A stretch of 39,942 nt of DNA, from the NCBI GenBank assembly GCA_937884975.1, contig CAKZZS010000025.1, positions 1 to 39,942 of the forward strand, written 5' to 3'. A program made the translations under genes and the position numbers. The stretch's first letter is position 1. Each line of letters starts with the position of its first letter. The notes under the pieces were generated by a model, which had not been told where the DNA came from, made no database searches, and saw nothing but the letters and a program-made list of their open reading frames with translations. This stretch comes from an uncultured Clostridia bacterium (GTDB lineage Bacteria; Bacillota; Clostridia; Oscillospirales; Acutalibacteraceae). Shown here piece by piece: positions 32,791 to 39,871 of the stretch.

Positions 32791-33870
32791 ATGGCATTTG
32801 AAATTGATAACAATGTTCAGGAAGAAGCAACGTTAATTAAGGTAATCGGTATCGGCGGCGGCGGCGGAAACGCCGTAAACCGTATGGCTGACTCCGGTAT
32901 TGACGGCGTTGAATTTATTGTCGCCAATACGGACAAGCAGGCTCTTGATTCTTCAGCTGCTACCGTTAAAATTCCTATGGGTAAAACCGGCAGAGGCGCC
33001 GGCGCTCGTCCCGAGGTTGGCCAGAAGGCAGCCGAGGACTCAAGAGAGCAGATAGAACCCCACCTTGAAAATGTTGATATGCTTTTCGTTACTGCAGGTA
33101 TGGGCGGCGGCACAGGTACAGGCGCAGCTCCCGTTATCGCAAAGCAGGCGAGAGATAAAGGTATACTTACGGTAGGTATCGTTACAAAGCCTTTTGACTT
33201 TGAGGGTAAACGCCGTATGCAGCAGGCTGAAGCAGGAATAGAAGAGCTTGCAGAATGTGTTGACAGCCTTATAGTTATCCCGAACGACAGACTTAAGTTC
33301 GTTTCGGAGCAGAAAATCACCTTTGCCAATGCGTTTGAAATCGCCGACGGCGTTCTCTATCAGGGCGTTAAGAGCATTTCCGACCTCATTAAGGTTAAGG
33401 GTATGATTAACCTTGACTTTGAGGACGTTTCCGCAGTTATGAGAAACGCAGGTCGCGCTCATATGGGCGTTGGACGCGCTTCCGGTAAGGATAAGGCTGA
33501 ACAGGCTGCAAAGGCTGCTATCACAAGTCCGCTTCTTGAAACCACAATTGACGGCGCAAAGGGCGTTATCATCAATATTACCGCTGCTCCCGACATTGAC
33601 CTTGAGGACGTATATGCCGCTTCAAATATTGTTAAGGAAACAGCTTCCGATGACGCAAACGTAATCTTCGGTGTTGCGTTTAATGAAGAGCTTGACGATG
33701 AAATGATAGTCACTGTTGTTGCAACCGGCTTCGGCGGTCCCGAGGACAAAAAGAAGAATATGGACTCGAATTTCCCGTCATTTGACGACGATACGGACAT
33801 CAGTTCTTCTTCAACCGGCATTAAGGATGAGGACATCATCGACGTAATGCACATCTTTGACAGAAACTAA
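32791..33870 (+). CDS. ftsZ: FtsZ, cell division GTPase
   Basis: The tubulin homologue that forms the Z ring. The start is ATG 32791 (MAFEIDNN, 359 residues) behind TTAGGAGG. A GTG in frame at 32749 lies in the leader and is rejected. Motifs are VIGIGGGGGNAVNRM (residues 18-32), the tubulin signature GMGGGTGTGAAPV (103-115) and the T7-loop region NLDFEDVSAVM. The linker after the globular domain is short. The C-terminus reads DEDIIDVMHIFDRN, which differs from the common DIPxFLR peptide that binds FtsA and other partners. ftsA is not in this cluster. Confidence 0.97.
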   Translation: MAFEIDNNVQEEATLIKVIGIGGGGGNAVNRMADSGIDGVEFIVANTDKQALDSSAATVKIPMGKTGRGAGARPEVGQKAAEDSREQIEPHLENVDMLFVTAGMGGGTGTGAAPVIAKQARDKGILTVGIVTKPFDFEGKRRMQQAEAGIEELAECVDSLIVIPNDRLKFVSEQKITFANAFEIADGVLYQGVKSISDLIKVKGMINLDFEDVSAVMRNAGRAHMGVGRASGKDKAEQAAKAAITSPLLETTIDGAKGVIINITAAPDIDLEDVYAASNIVKETASDDANVIFGVAFNEELDDEMIVTVVATGFGGPEDKKKNMDSNFPSFDDDTDISSSSTGIKDEDIIDVMHIFDRN

Positions 33871-33899
33871 TTCCTGAATATTTATTATTTATAACTTTT

Positions 33900-33929
33900 A
33901 AGCCGAGAACAATTCTCGGCTTATTTTTT
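33900..33929 (+). terminator. ftsZ terminator
   Basis: AAGCCGAGAA (33900-33909) pairs perfectly with TTCTCGGCTT (33913-33922) around a CAA loop, followed by ATTTTTTT. It marks the end of the division cluster. Confidence 0.92.
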
Positions 33930-33935
33930 TGTGTC

Positions 33936-33975
33936 CGTAGAGGCGACCGGTAGTCGCACGTGAAATGTAACAACT
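33936..33975. repeat. Remnant of a GTAGGGG palindrome plus GTGAAAT cassette start
   Basis: CGTAGAGGCGAC, a loop, then GTCGC form a palindrome of the GTAGGGGCG type. It is followed by GTGAAATGTAACAAC, matching the beginning of the four-hairpin cassette with its second hairpin collapsed. The stop codon of the adjacent phage-like gene lies at its edge. Confidence 0.6.
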
Positions 33976-34480
33976 AACCCGATTTTTTTTCGTATTTAAG
34001 CTTTTTTGACTTGTTTCGCTTTTTGACCTGTTCAATGTCATAAGTTGCATTTTTACTTTTTTGCTCTATATAATAATTATTATTATTTTCTTTATTTTCT
34101 TTATTATTAGTATAGCGTTTGTCAACCGTTTGAGAAACGTTAGAGGGTTGTTTGATATTCTGTTTGCTGTTTTCAGTCTGGTAAATATTATAATTCTTCA
34201 GTGTTATCAGGAGTCCGCACCATTTCCGAGAGATTGCGATTTCGTTTGTCGAAATAAGGTGGTTCATTGCGGTTCGGATTTGCGAAGGGGTATAACCGAG
34301 CTCCTTTGAAAGAGTTTCCCTCGATGTAAGCACCTGACCACGTAGAACCATAATACCCTGATATGGTCGGTCAGTGTAATTAGCCAAGAGCAAAAGATGT
34401 ATAAAAAGTGATTTTGTAACCGGATTTTTATACCATTCCCAGTTGAGAAGGGAGCGGTAAAGACGTATAAAGCCTCTCAT
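33974..34480 (-). CDS. Phage replication-type winged-helix protein, SOS-box controlled
   Basis: A 168-residue protein. Its first 115 residues (GFIRLYRSLLNWEWYKNP, SLFIHLLLLANY, VLRGQVLTSRETLSKELG, QIRTAMNHLISTNEI, LLITLKNYNIYQ) match the N-terminal winged-helix domain found in phage and plasmid replisome organizer/DnaD-like proteins. The rest is low complexity (Asn/Lys/Glu-rich, then a basic tail with KKRNKSKKLKYEKK), and the DnaD domain expected after it is missing. An AAGGAGG site precedes the ATG. Codon use is much more AT-rich than in its neighbours, which suggests transfer. It is a lone gene with its own promoter and a perfect LexA-type box. It may be a phage relic or a retained SOS-induced DNA-binding protein. 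Confidence 0.75.
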   Translation of the reverse strand: MRGFIRLYRSLLNWEWYKNPVTKSLFIHLLLLANYTDRPYQGIMVLRGQVLTSRETLSKELGYTPSQIRTAMNHLISTNEIAISRKWCGLLITLKNYNIYQTENSKQNIKQPSNVSQTVDKRYTNNKENKENNNNYYIEQKSKNATYDIEQVKKRNKSKKLKYEKKSG

Positions 34481-34507
34481 TAAAACCTCCTTAAAGTAAC
34501 ATAAGCT

Positions 34508-34521
34508 CGAACAAATGTTCG
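34508..34521. promoter_or_regulatory. LexA (SOS) box
   Basis: CGAACAAATGTTCG is a perfect match to the Gram-positive LexA/DinR consensus CGAACRNRYGTTCG. It lies just downstream of the -10 of the minus-strand promoter at 34534-34562, a position where bound LexA would block transcription of the phage-like gene. Confidence 0.85.
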
Positions 34522-34533
34522 AACCTACTTTAT

Positions 34534-34562
34534 ATATTAGCGTATTTTTTTCAGTTTGTCAA
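34534..34562 (-). promoter_or_regulatory. Promoter of the SOS-controlled phage-like gene
   Basis: On the minus strand TTGACA (34557-34562) and TAATAT (34534-34539) are 17 bases apart. The predicted start near 34527 falls directly before the LexA box. Confidence 0.8.
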
Positions 34563-34624
34563 CATTTTTATAATGGAGGAATGAAGTAACAGAGAAGCTT
34601 AATCGTAGGGGACGGCGTGCAAGA

Positions 34625-34716
34625 GTGAAATAAATTCTTGCGAATTTGTGAAGTGTTGTTAATAAACAACGTGAAGTACGTTTCAAAAGAAACGCCTGAA
34701 ATGTTCCTGCGAAACG
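34625..34716. repeat. Four-hairpin GTGAART cassette, copy 3
   Basis: Same order as the other copies: GTGAAAT + AAATTC/GAATTT, GTGAAGT + GTTGTT/AACAAC (loop AATA), GTGAAGT + CGTTTC/GAAACG, then CTGAAAT + GTTCC with a damaged partner (GAAAC). This copy has decayed at its last unit. It lies between the SOS-box promoter and pncB. Confidence 0.82.
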
Positions 34717-34722
34717 TTAAAA

Positions 34723-34754
34723 TGTCATTCTGAGCGCAGCGAAGAATCTCAACC
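34723..34754. repeat. TGTCATTCTGAGCG dispersed repeat, copy 3
   Basis: The same element as at 11579-11611, minus one T, again directly following a four-hairpin cassette and leading into GATTCGTAGGGGAC. The shared order shows that cassette and repeat travel together. Confidence 0.8.
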
Positions 34755-34945
34755 GATTCGTAGGGGACGGGTCTCCCGTCCCGAATAAAAAGATATAATC
34801 CCATAGGTCGGAAAACCCGACTCCTACATTATGCGGATGATTATTAAACTGTTCGTAGGGCGGTGGCTTGCTGCCGCCGTTGCCCGTAAACGGGCAATTT
34901 GCCGCGCAAGAGGCAAACGGGTGAGCGTGGAAACCCACCCCTACG
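34755..34945. repeat. Chain of GTAGGGG-type palindromes before pncB
   Basis: The stretch contains successive inverted repeats: GGGACGGG/CCCGTCCC, a mutated GGTCGG/CCGAC, GGCGG/CCGCC, GCCCGT/ACGGGC, TTTGCC/GGCAAA and GTGGG/CCCAC. Several are the same units as at 11054-11200 and 39571-39727, in a different order or with different loops. No gene is supported in 34563-35044. Confidence 0.75.
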
Positions 34946-34992
34946 ATAAAATGTAAATTCAAATTACTTCCTTCTCTTACTTAATTTATTTA

Positions 34993-35021
34993 TTGATTAT
35001 GGAAAATAAATATGTTATCAT
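34993..35021 (+). promoter_or_regulatory. Promoter for the pncB-ppa operon
   Basis: TTGATT (34993-34998) and TATCAT (35016-35021) are 17 bases apart. The start near 35028 leaves a short leader of about 17 bases that includes the GGGAGG ribosome site. Confidence 0.7.
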
Positions 35022-35044
35022 ATTTTAATAGGGAGGAACGTGCT

Positions 35045-36487
35045 ATGCGAAATCTTACTATGTTAACCGATTTATATGCTTTTACTGTTGCCGACAGCCT
35101 TTTCAAAAGCGGAAAGGGTGAAACGGTTTGCTGTTTTGATATTGTTTTCCGCCAGAATCCCGACAAGGGCGGCTTTGTTATTGCGGCAGGGCTTGAGCAG
35201 GCGATAGAATACCTTGAAAATTTACATTTTACCGATGAGGATATTGAATATCTGCGCTCCAAGGAATTGAGCGAAGAATTTCTTTCTTATCTGTCAAAGC
35301 TTAAGTTTTCGTGCGATATCTGGGCAGTCCCAGAGGGTACGCCCGTTTTCCCGAATGAGCCTATAGTCAAGGTCAGGGGAAAGGCAATTGAGGCGCAGCT
35401 TATTGAAAGTATGCTTCTTTTGTGCATTAACCATCAGTCGCTTATCGCCACAAAGGCGAACAGACTTGTGCGCGCTGCCCACGGCAGGGATATTGCCGCC
35501 TTCGGCACACGCCGCGCCCAGGGCTTTGACGGCGCGGTTTACGGCGCAAGAGCGGCGTATATCGGCGGTTGCAGTAAAATTGCAAATGTTATGAGCAGCC
35601 GTGATTTCGGCATTCCGACTCTTAACACAATGACTCATTCCTTTGTCCAGATGTATGACAATGAGTTTGACGCTTTCTGCGATTATCTTAAGGCAAATCC
35701 CGATTCCGCGAGCCTTATTGTAGACACCTATGATACGGTGAATTCCGGCGTTCCCAATGCCATAAAGGCGTTTGACACTGTCCTTGCTCCTTTGGGGAAA
35801 AGACCGCAGAGCGTTCGCATTGATTCGGGCGACATATCCTATCTTTCCCAAAAGGTAAGACGTATGCTCAACGCCGCAGGCTATCCCGACTGCGATATAG
35901 TCGCTTCAAACAGCCTTGACGAATATATAATACGCGATATGATGCTCCACGGCTGTAAGGTGGACTGCTTTATAGTCGGGGAAAGGCTTATAACAAGCGC
36001 TTCCTCGCCGATTTTAGGCTGCGTTTATAAGCTTGCCGCGGTTGAGGAAAACGGAGTTCTTGTTCCTAAAATCAGCCTTTCGGAAAATATAAGCAAAATC
36101 ACAACTCCCGCTTCAAAAAAGGTCTACAGGCTTTTCGATATGACAAACGGAAAGGCAATTGCGGATTATCTGACAACCGATGACGAAACAGTTGACGAAA
36201 ACGCGCCGCTTGAGCTTTTTGACCCCGATTTTTCGTGGAAGCGTAAGACCATAACCAGATTTGTTGCGCGTGAGCTGCTTGTTCCGATTTTTAAAGGCGG
36301 CGAGCTTGTTTACAAAAAGCCGTCCCTTGAAGAAATAAGGACTTACTGCTCGGAGCAGGTTGACACCCTTTGGGATGAGGTTACGCGCTTTGAAAATCCC
36401 CATAACTACTATGTGGATTTATCCGAAAAGCTTTGGAATATCAAAAACGATTTACTTTTAAAATACAGAACAGGCGGTAAGAAAGAA
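35045..36487 (+). CDS. pncB: Nicotinate phosphoribosyltransferase
   Basis: This enzyme makes nicotinate mononucleotide from nicotinate and PRPP, releasing pyrophosphate, in the NAD salvage pathway. I start it at ATG 35045 (MRNLTMLTDLY) behind GGGAGG. The conserved N-terminal LTDLYAFT follows at once, and an earlier ATG at 35012 lies inside the promoter. It has about 481 residues. Motifs are the PRPP-site region FGTRRAQGFDGAVYGARAAYIGG (about 153-175), H198 in MTHSFVQMY (expected phospho-His) and SLIVDTYDT. The C-terminal quarter is the NAPRTase extension with HNYYVDLS. The end overlaps the pyrophosphatase start by about 4 bases (the stop ends at 36490 if TGA is counted). Confidence 0.93.
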
Positions 36488-37017
36488 TGAACATTTGGCA
36501 TGATTTAGCCCCCGAAAGAGTTTCACGCGACGCGTTTGAAGCGGTAATTGAAATCCCGAAGGGCAGTAAAATGAAATACGAGCTTGATAAGAGCACGGGT
36601 ATGCTTCGGCTTGACAGGGTGCTTTATACCTCAACGCACTATCCTGCAAACTACGGCTTTATTCCCCGTACTTATGCAAAGGACAACGACCCGTTGGATG
36701 TGCTTGTGCTTTGCTCTGAAAAAATTGAGCCGATGGCGCTTGTAAAATGCTATCCGATAGGCGTTATTTCGATGCTCGACTCGGGCGCGCCGGACGACAA
36801 AATAATTGCAATTCCGTTTGACGACCCGACGTACAATACATATAAAGATATAAGTCAGCTGCCCGACCATATTTTTGAGGAAATGACCCATTTCTTCTCG
36901 GTCTATAAGACGCTCGAAAACAAGGAAACGGTTATTGACGAGGCAAAGGGAGTCCTTGACGCAATTACGATTATTGAGGAGTCAATTGCTCTTTATAAAG
37001 AAAAATTTGTGAAGTGA
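36487..37017 (+). CDS. ppa: Inorganic pyrophosphatase (family I)
   Basis: It hydrolyses pyrophosphate to phosphate in the cytoplasm. The 176-residue protein has the family I signature DNDPLDVLVL with the Mg2+-binding aspartates D66, D68 and D71. It also has IEIPKGSKMKYELDK and YPANYGFIPRTYA, all typical of soluble PPase. The start overlaps the pncB stop (ATGA). Pyrophosphate is a direct product of the PncB reaction, so the coupling would pull NAD salvage forward; this is inference from the arrangement. Confidence 0.96.
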   Translation: MNIWHDLAPERVSRDAFEAVIEIPKGSKMKYELDKSTGMLRLDRVLYTSTHYPANYGFIPRTYAKDNDPLDVLVLCSEKIEPMALVKCYPIGVISMLDSGAPDDKIIAIPFDDPTYNTYKDISQLPDHIFEEMTHFFSVYKTLENKETVIDEAKGVLDAITIIEESIALYKEKFVK

Positions 37018-37021
37018 TATT

Positions 37022-37648
37022 ATGACACCTGCAATTCTTATCAAATATCTTATTATTTCTTTAATCGCTCTTTGCGGCGTTGCGGTTGTCGGAGGAATTG
37101 TAAGATTTGTCCGACGTGCCGGCAGAAGCGCCGAGGCTCAGGTTGTAAGGGAGCTTGTAAATCTTGTAAGTGAAAACGGACTTGATTTCGTTAATGAACC
37201 CGAGCATCCGAGACTTATTTCGAATATGAACCGCATTTATCTTCCTATGATAGAAAAGGATTTTCCCGATTTTGACTGGAACGAGATAAAGGCTATGCTT
37301 GAAAAAGAAATCAGGGCAAAATATGACGAAAAAACCGATTTTGATATTGAAGAAACTGTCATTTCAAGGTATGAAAAAACGGGCGCAAAGCGTTTTATTT
37401 CGTGCGAGTCGTCCGCTTCGTATAACGAGGGCGAAACGAAAAAGTATATCTGCGTTCAGTCGGTTCTCTCGTTTCTCAATTCAAAAAAGCTTGACGAAAA
37501 CGGAAATGAGCAGCCGCGCACGCTTACCTGTCAGAATTGCGGCGCAACCCTGACAAGAACGGCTATAGGCGAGGTTGTTTGCGAATACTGCGGTACGGTT
37601 GTTGTCGGCGAAAAGGTCTGGCAAGTGACAAGTATAAAGGAAAAGTAA
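37022..37648 (+). CDS. Membrane-anchored protein with C-terminal zinc ribbon, function unknown
   Basis: A 208-residue protein not assigned to a named pathway. It has one N-terminal membrane helix (about residues 8-28) followed by basic residues. A cytoplasmic alpha/beta region then contains RLISNMNRIYLPMIEKDFPDFDWNEIK and faintly recalls Tim44-like domains. It ends in a zinc ribbon, C170-x2-C173 and C187-x2-C190 (CQNCGATL..CEYCGTVV). It starts 4 bases after ppa, so it shares the operon, but the link to NAD salvage is unknown. Confidence 0.8.
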   Translation: MTPAILIKYLIISLIALCGVAVVGGIVRFVRRAGRSAEAQVVRELVNLVSENGLDFVNEPEHPRLISNMNRIYLPMIEKDFPDFDWNEIKAMLEKEIRAKYDEKTDFDIEETVISRYEKTGAKRFISCESSASYNEGETKKYICVQSVLSFLNSKKLDENGNEQPRTLTCQNCGATLTRTAIGEVVCEYCGTVVVGEKVWQVTSIKEK

Positions 37649-37659
37649 TATATAAAATA

Positions 37660-37691
37660 CACCAACCCTCTCCGAAAGGAGAGGGTTGGTG
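37660..37691. terminator. Strong hairpin between convergent genes
   Basis: A 14-bp perfect stem (CACCAACCCTCTCC / GGAGAGGGTTGGTG) with a GAAA tetraloop lies 11 bases after the zinc-ribbon gene and 15 bases beyond the convergent UPF0210 gene end. T runs on either side are short (CTTTAT and TATTTTATA), so it is probably a bidirectional terminator or a dispersed palindrome doing that job. Confidence 0.65.
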
Positions 37692-37706
37692 CTTTATAAA
37701 AAGTAT

Positions 37707-39062
37707 TCAGTTCTTCAAACTCTGTAACGGTGCAGGGATTCGTCCGCCGCGTGAGATGAATTTTGCAGGGGAGTATGTGTTGACTTTCATTATCGGGCAA
37801 GAGCCGAAAAGTCCGCCGAACTCGATTTCTTCGCCGTCCTTGACGCCTATCGCAGGGATAATTCTTACTGCTGTCGTTTTGGAATTAACCATTCCTATTG
37901 CCGCTTCGTCCGCAATTATTCCCGAAATGATTTCGGCGCTTGTGTCGCCCGGGACGGCTATCATATCAAGTCCTACCGAGCAGACCGCCGTCATTGCTTC
38001 AAGCTTTTCGATTTTCAACGCGCCGCTTCTTGCCGCGTCTATCATTCCTGCGTCTTCCGAAACGGGAATAAACGCGCCCGACAGTCCGCCGACGTGAGAG
38101 GAAGCCATAACGCCGCCCTTTTTGACCGCGTCATTGAGAAGCGCAAGGCACGCCGTAGTTCCGCATGCGCCGCACTGTTCAAGTCCCATTTCTTCGAGTA
38201 TATGCGCAACCGAGTCGCCTACTGCAGGAGTCGGAGCGAGGGAGAGGTCAACTATTCCAAACGGAACGCCGAGCCGTTCGGCAGCCTGAGTTGCAACTAA
38301 TTGACCCATACGCGTGATTTTAAACGCGGTCTTTTTGACCATATCGGCAACCTCGGTGATATTTGCGTCGGGTATCTTTGAGAGCGCGCTTCTTACAACG
38401 CCCGGACCCGAAACGCCGACGTTTATTACGCAGTCGGGTTCGCCTGCGCCGTGAAATGCGCCTGCCATAAACGGGTTGTCATCAGGAGCGTTACAGAATA
38501 CAACCAATTTAGCAGGACCCCAAAGACCGCTGTCCTTCGTTGCTTCGGCGCATTCGCGAATGATTTTGCCCATAAGAGCCACCGCGTCCATATTTATTCC
38601 TGCCTTGGTTGAGCCGATATTAACGGATGAGCAAACTCTTTCGGTAATACTCAACGCCTCGGGAATTGAGCGGATTAACTCTTCATCCCCTTTGGCAAAG
38701 CCCTTCTGAACAAGAGCCGAATAACCGCCCAGGAAGTTTACGCCGACCGCCTTTGCTGCCCTGTCGAGTGTTTTTGCGTATTCAATAGGGTCACCGCCGC
38801 TCGACGCGCAAATCATGGCAATTGGCGTTACCGAAATACGTTTATTTATAATCGGAATGCCGTATTCCTTTTCGATTTGTTCCGCCGTAACGACAAGCTT
38901 TTCTGCTTTTTTTGTTATTTTGTCATAAATTCTTTCACACGAAACCTTAATATCCGAGGAAGCGCAGTCAAGCAGCGAAATGCCCATTGTGACTGTCCTT
39001 ATATCAAGGTTTTCGTCCTGAATCATATTTATTGTTTCAAGAATATCTTTCGTGTTTATCAT
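37707..39062 (-). CDS. UPF0210/DUF711 (PFL) family protein
   Basis: A 451-residue cytoplasmic protein of the UPF0210 family, normal full length. Recognisable stretches are the N-terminal DILETINMIQDENLDIRTVTMGI, RISVTPIAMICASS, VNFLGGYSALVQKGF, SSVNIGSTKAGINMDAV, and the C-terminal NSKTTAVRIIPAIGVKDGE. The family is structurally related to pyruvate formate-lyase-like folds and its reaction is not established. It lies 16 bases after an ACT-domain gene, the usual partner in Firmicutes, which suggests regulation by a small ligand. Confidence 0.93.
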   Translation of the reverse strand: MINTKDILETINMIQDENLDIRTVTMGISLLDCASSDIKVSCERIYDKITKKAEKLVVTAEQIEKEYGIPIINKRISVTPIAMICASSGGDPIEYAKTLDRAAKAVGVNFLGGYSALVQKGFAKGDEELIRSIPEALSITERVCSSVNIGSTKAGINMDAVALMGKIIRECAEATKDSGLWGPAKLVVFCNAPDDNPFMAGAFHGAGEPDCVINVGVSGPGVVRSALSKIPDANITEVADMVKKTAFKITRMGQLVATQAAERLGVPFGIVDLSLAPTPAVGDSVAHILEEMGLEQCGACGTTACLALLNDAVKKGGVMASSHVGGLSGAFIPVSEDAGMIDAARSGALKIEKLEAMTAVCSVGLDMIAVPGDTSAEIISGIIADEAAIGMVNSKTTAVRIIPAIGVKDGEEIEFGGLFGSCPIMKVNTYSPAKFISRGGRIPAPLQSLKN

Positions 39063-39078
39063 TTTCGGTTACTCCAAT

Positions 39079-39348
39079 TTAAATGTGGTGCATTGAGTTA
39101 AAAACGTCCTCGTGCATAACGTGAATAACAAGATTCATTTCCTTTCCTTCGTCAGTCAGTCTGTCCGAGAACGAGGCGAACGGAATGTTGATTTTTTCCA
39201 TATCAACAAGCATAATCATACAGAACATATCCTGTAAAATTGACTGCGAAACCTCAATAACGTTTACGTTGCACTCCGAGCACAGCGCGCTGACCTTTGC
39301 AAGAATGCCGACCATATCTCTGCCGACAACGGTAATAACTGCTCTCAT
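39079..39348 (-). CDS. ACT domain protein (UPF0237 family)
   Basis: An 89-residue protein consisting of one ACT domain, with RAVITVVGRDMVGILAKVSALCSECNVNVIEVSQSILQ at the front. ACT domains bind amino acids or similar small molecules. The UPF0237 protein and UPF0210 are commonly adjacent, as here, and may form a ligand-regulated pair; the ligand is unknown. The ribosome site AGGAGG lies shortly before the ATG, and the gene has its own promoter. Confidence 0.93.
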   Translation of the reverse strand: MRAVITVVGRDMVGILAKVSALCSECNVNVIEVSQSILQDMFCMIMLVDMEKINIPFASFSDRLTDEGKEMNLVIHVMHEDVFNSMHHI

Positions 39349-39378
39349 TTTGTCTGCCTCCTGAAAATTTATCGGTTT

Positions 39379-39407
39379 ATTTTATCACAAAATTATATTT
39401 TTCTCAA
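39379..39407 (-). promoter_or_regulatory. Promoter for the ACT-UPF0210 operon
   Basis: On the minus strand TTGAGA (39402-39407) and TAAAAT (39379-39384) are 17 bases apart, about 30 bases before the start codon. Confidence 0.75.
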
Positions 39408-39448
39408 CAAATAATTGCCAATAAGTGCATAAATATGTTATATTTATA

Positions 39449-39570
39449 TTCGTAGGGGCGGTTATTAACCGCCCGTGAAATAAATTCTTGCGAATTCGTG
39501 AAATGTTGTTAAACAGCGTGAAGTACGTTTCAAAGGAAACGCGTGAAGTGTTCCTTCGGAACGATAAAAT
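39449..39570. repeat. GTAGGGG palindrome plus four-hairpin cassette, copy 4
   Basis: It opens with GTAGGGGCGG and the palindrome GGGCGGTTA-T-TAACCGCCC. The cassette at 39475-39570 follows: GTGAAAT + AATTC/GAATT, GTGAAAT + GTTGT/ACAGC, GTGAAGT + CGTTTC/GAAACG, GTGAAGT + GTTCC/GGAAC, ATAAAAT. Confidence 0.85.
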
Positions 39571-39727
39571 TTTTCGTAGGGGACGGTGAGATTCCCCTAA
39601 TAGGGGAAATGTCTGCAAATCGGACAAAAGGGTAATGGCAAAGCCGTAACCTCGACGTCCCGTTGCCCGTAAACGGGCAATTTGCCGCAAAAGCGGCAAA
39701 CGGGTGGGCATGGAAACCCACCCCTAC
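39571..39727. repeat. Palindrome chain between cassettes 4 and 5
   Basis: It includes TCCCC/GGGGA, GCCCGT-AA-ACGGGC, TTTGCCGC-AAAA-GCGGCAAA and GTGGG/CCCAC units. The last three recur before pncB and at 39900-39942 with altered loops. Confidence 0.75.
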
Positions 39728-39751
39728 AGGGTACGAGAATTATTATTAAAC

Positions 39752-39871
39752 CCGTAGGGGCGGATATTATCCGCCCGTGAAAAAATTCTTGCGAATTTAT
39801 GAAATGTTGTTAAACAACGTGAAGTACGTTTCAAAGGGAACGCGTGAAGTGTTCCTTCGGAACGATAAAAT
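39752..39871. repeat. GTAGGGG palindrome plus four-hairpin cassette, copy 5
   Basis: The opening palindrome is GGGCGGATA-T-TATCCGCCC, a covarying version of the one in copy 4. The cassette (39777-39871) keeps all four hairpins in order, with ATGAAAT in place of the second GTGAAAT and one G-T wobble in the third stem. Confidence 0.85.

Noticed and set aside
33974..34562. Part of an intact prophage
   Set aside because: Only one short phage-like gene is present. Neighbours on both sides are housekeeping genes, with no integrase, structural genes or attachment sites.
11472..39711. Minus-strand open frames through the cassettes sharing FETYFTLF and RKNLFH segments, as if a small conserved protein
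   Set aside because: They arise from the repeat itself. Copy 5 has an in-frame TAA where GTGAAAT became ATGAAAT, starts and lengths differ, and no ribosome sites fit.
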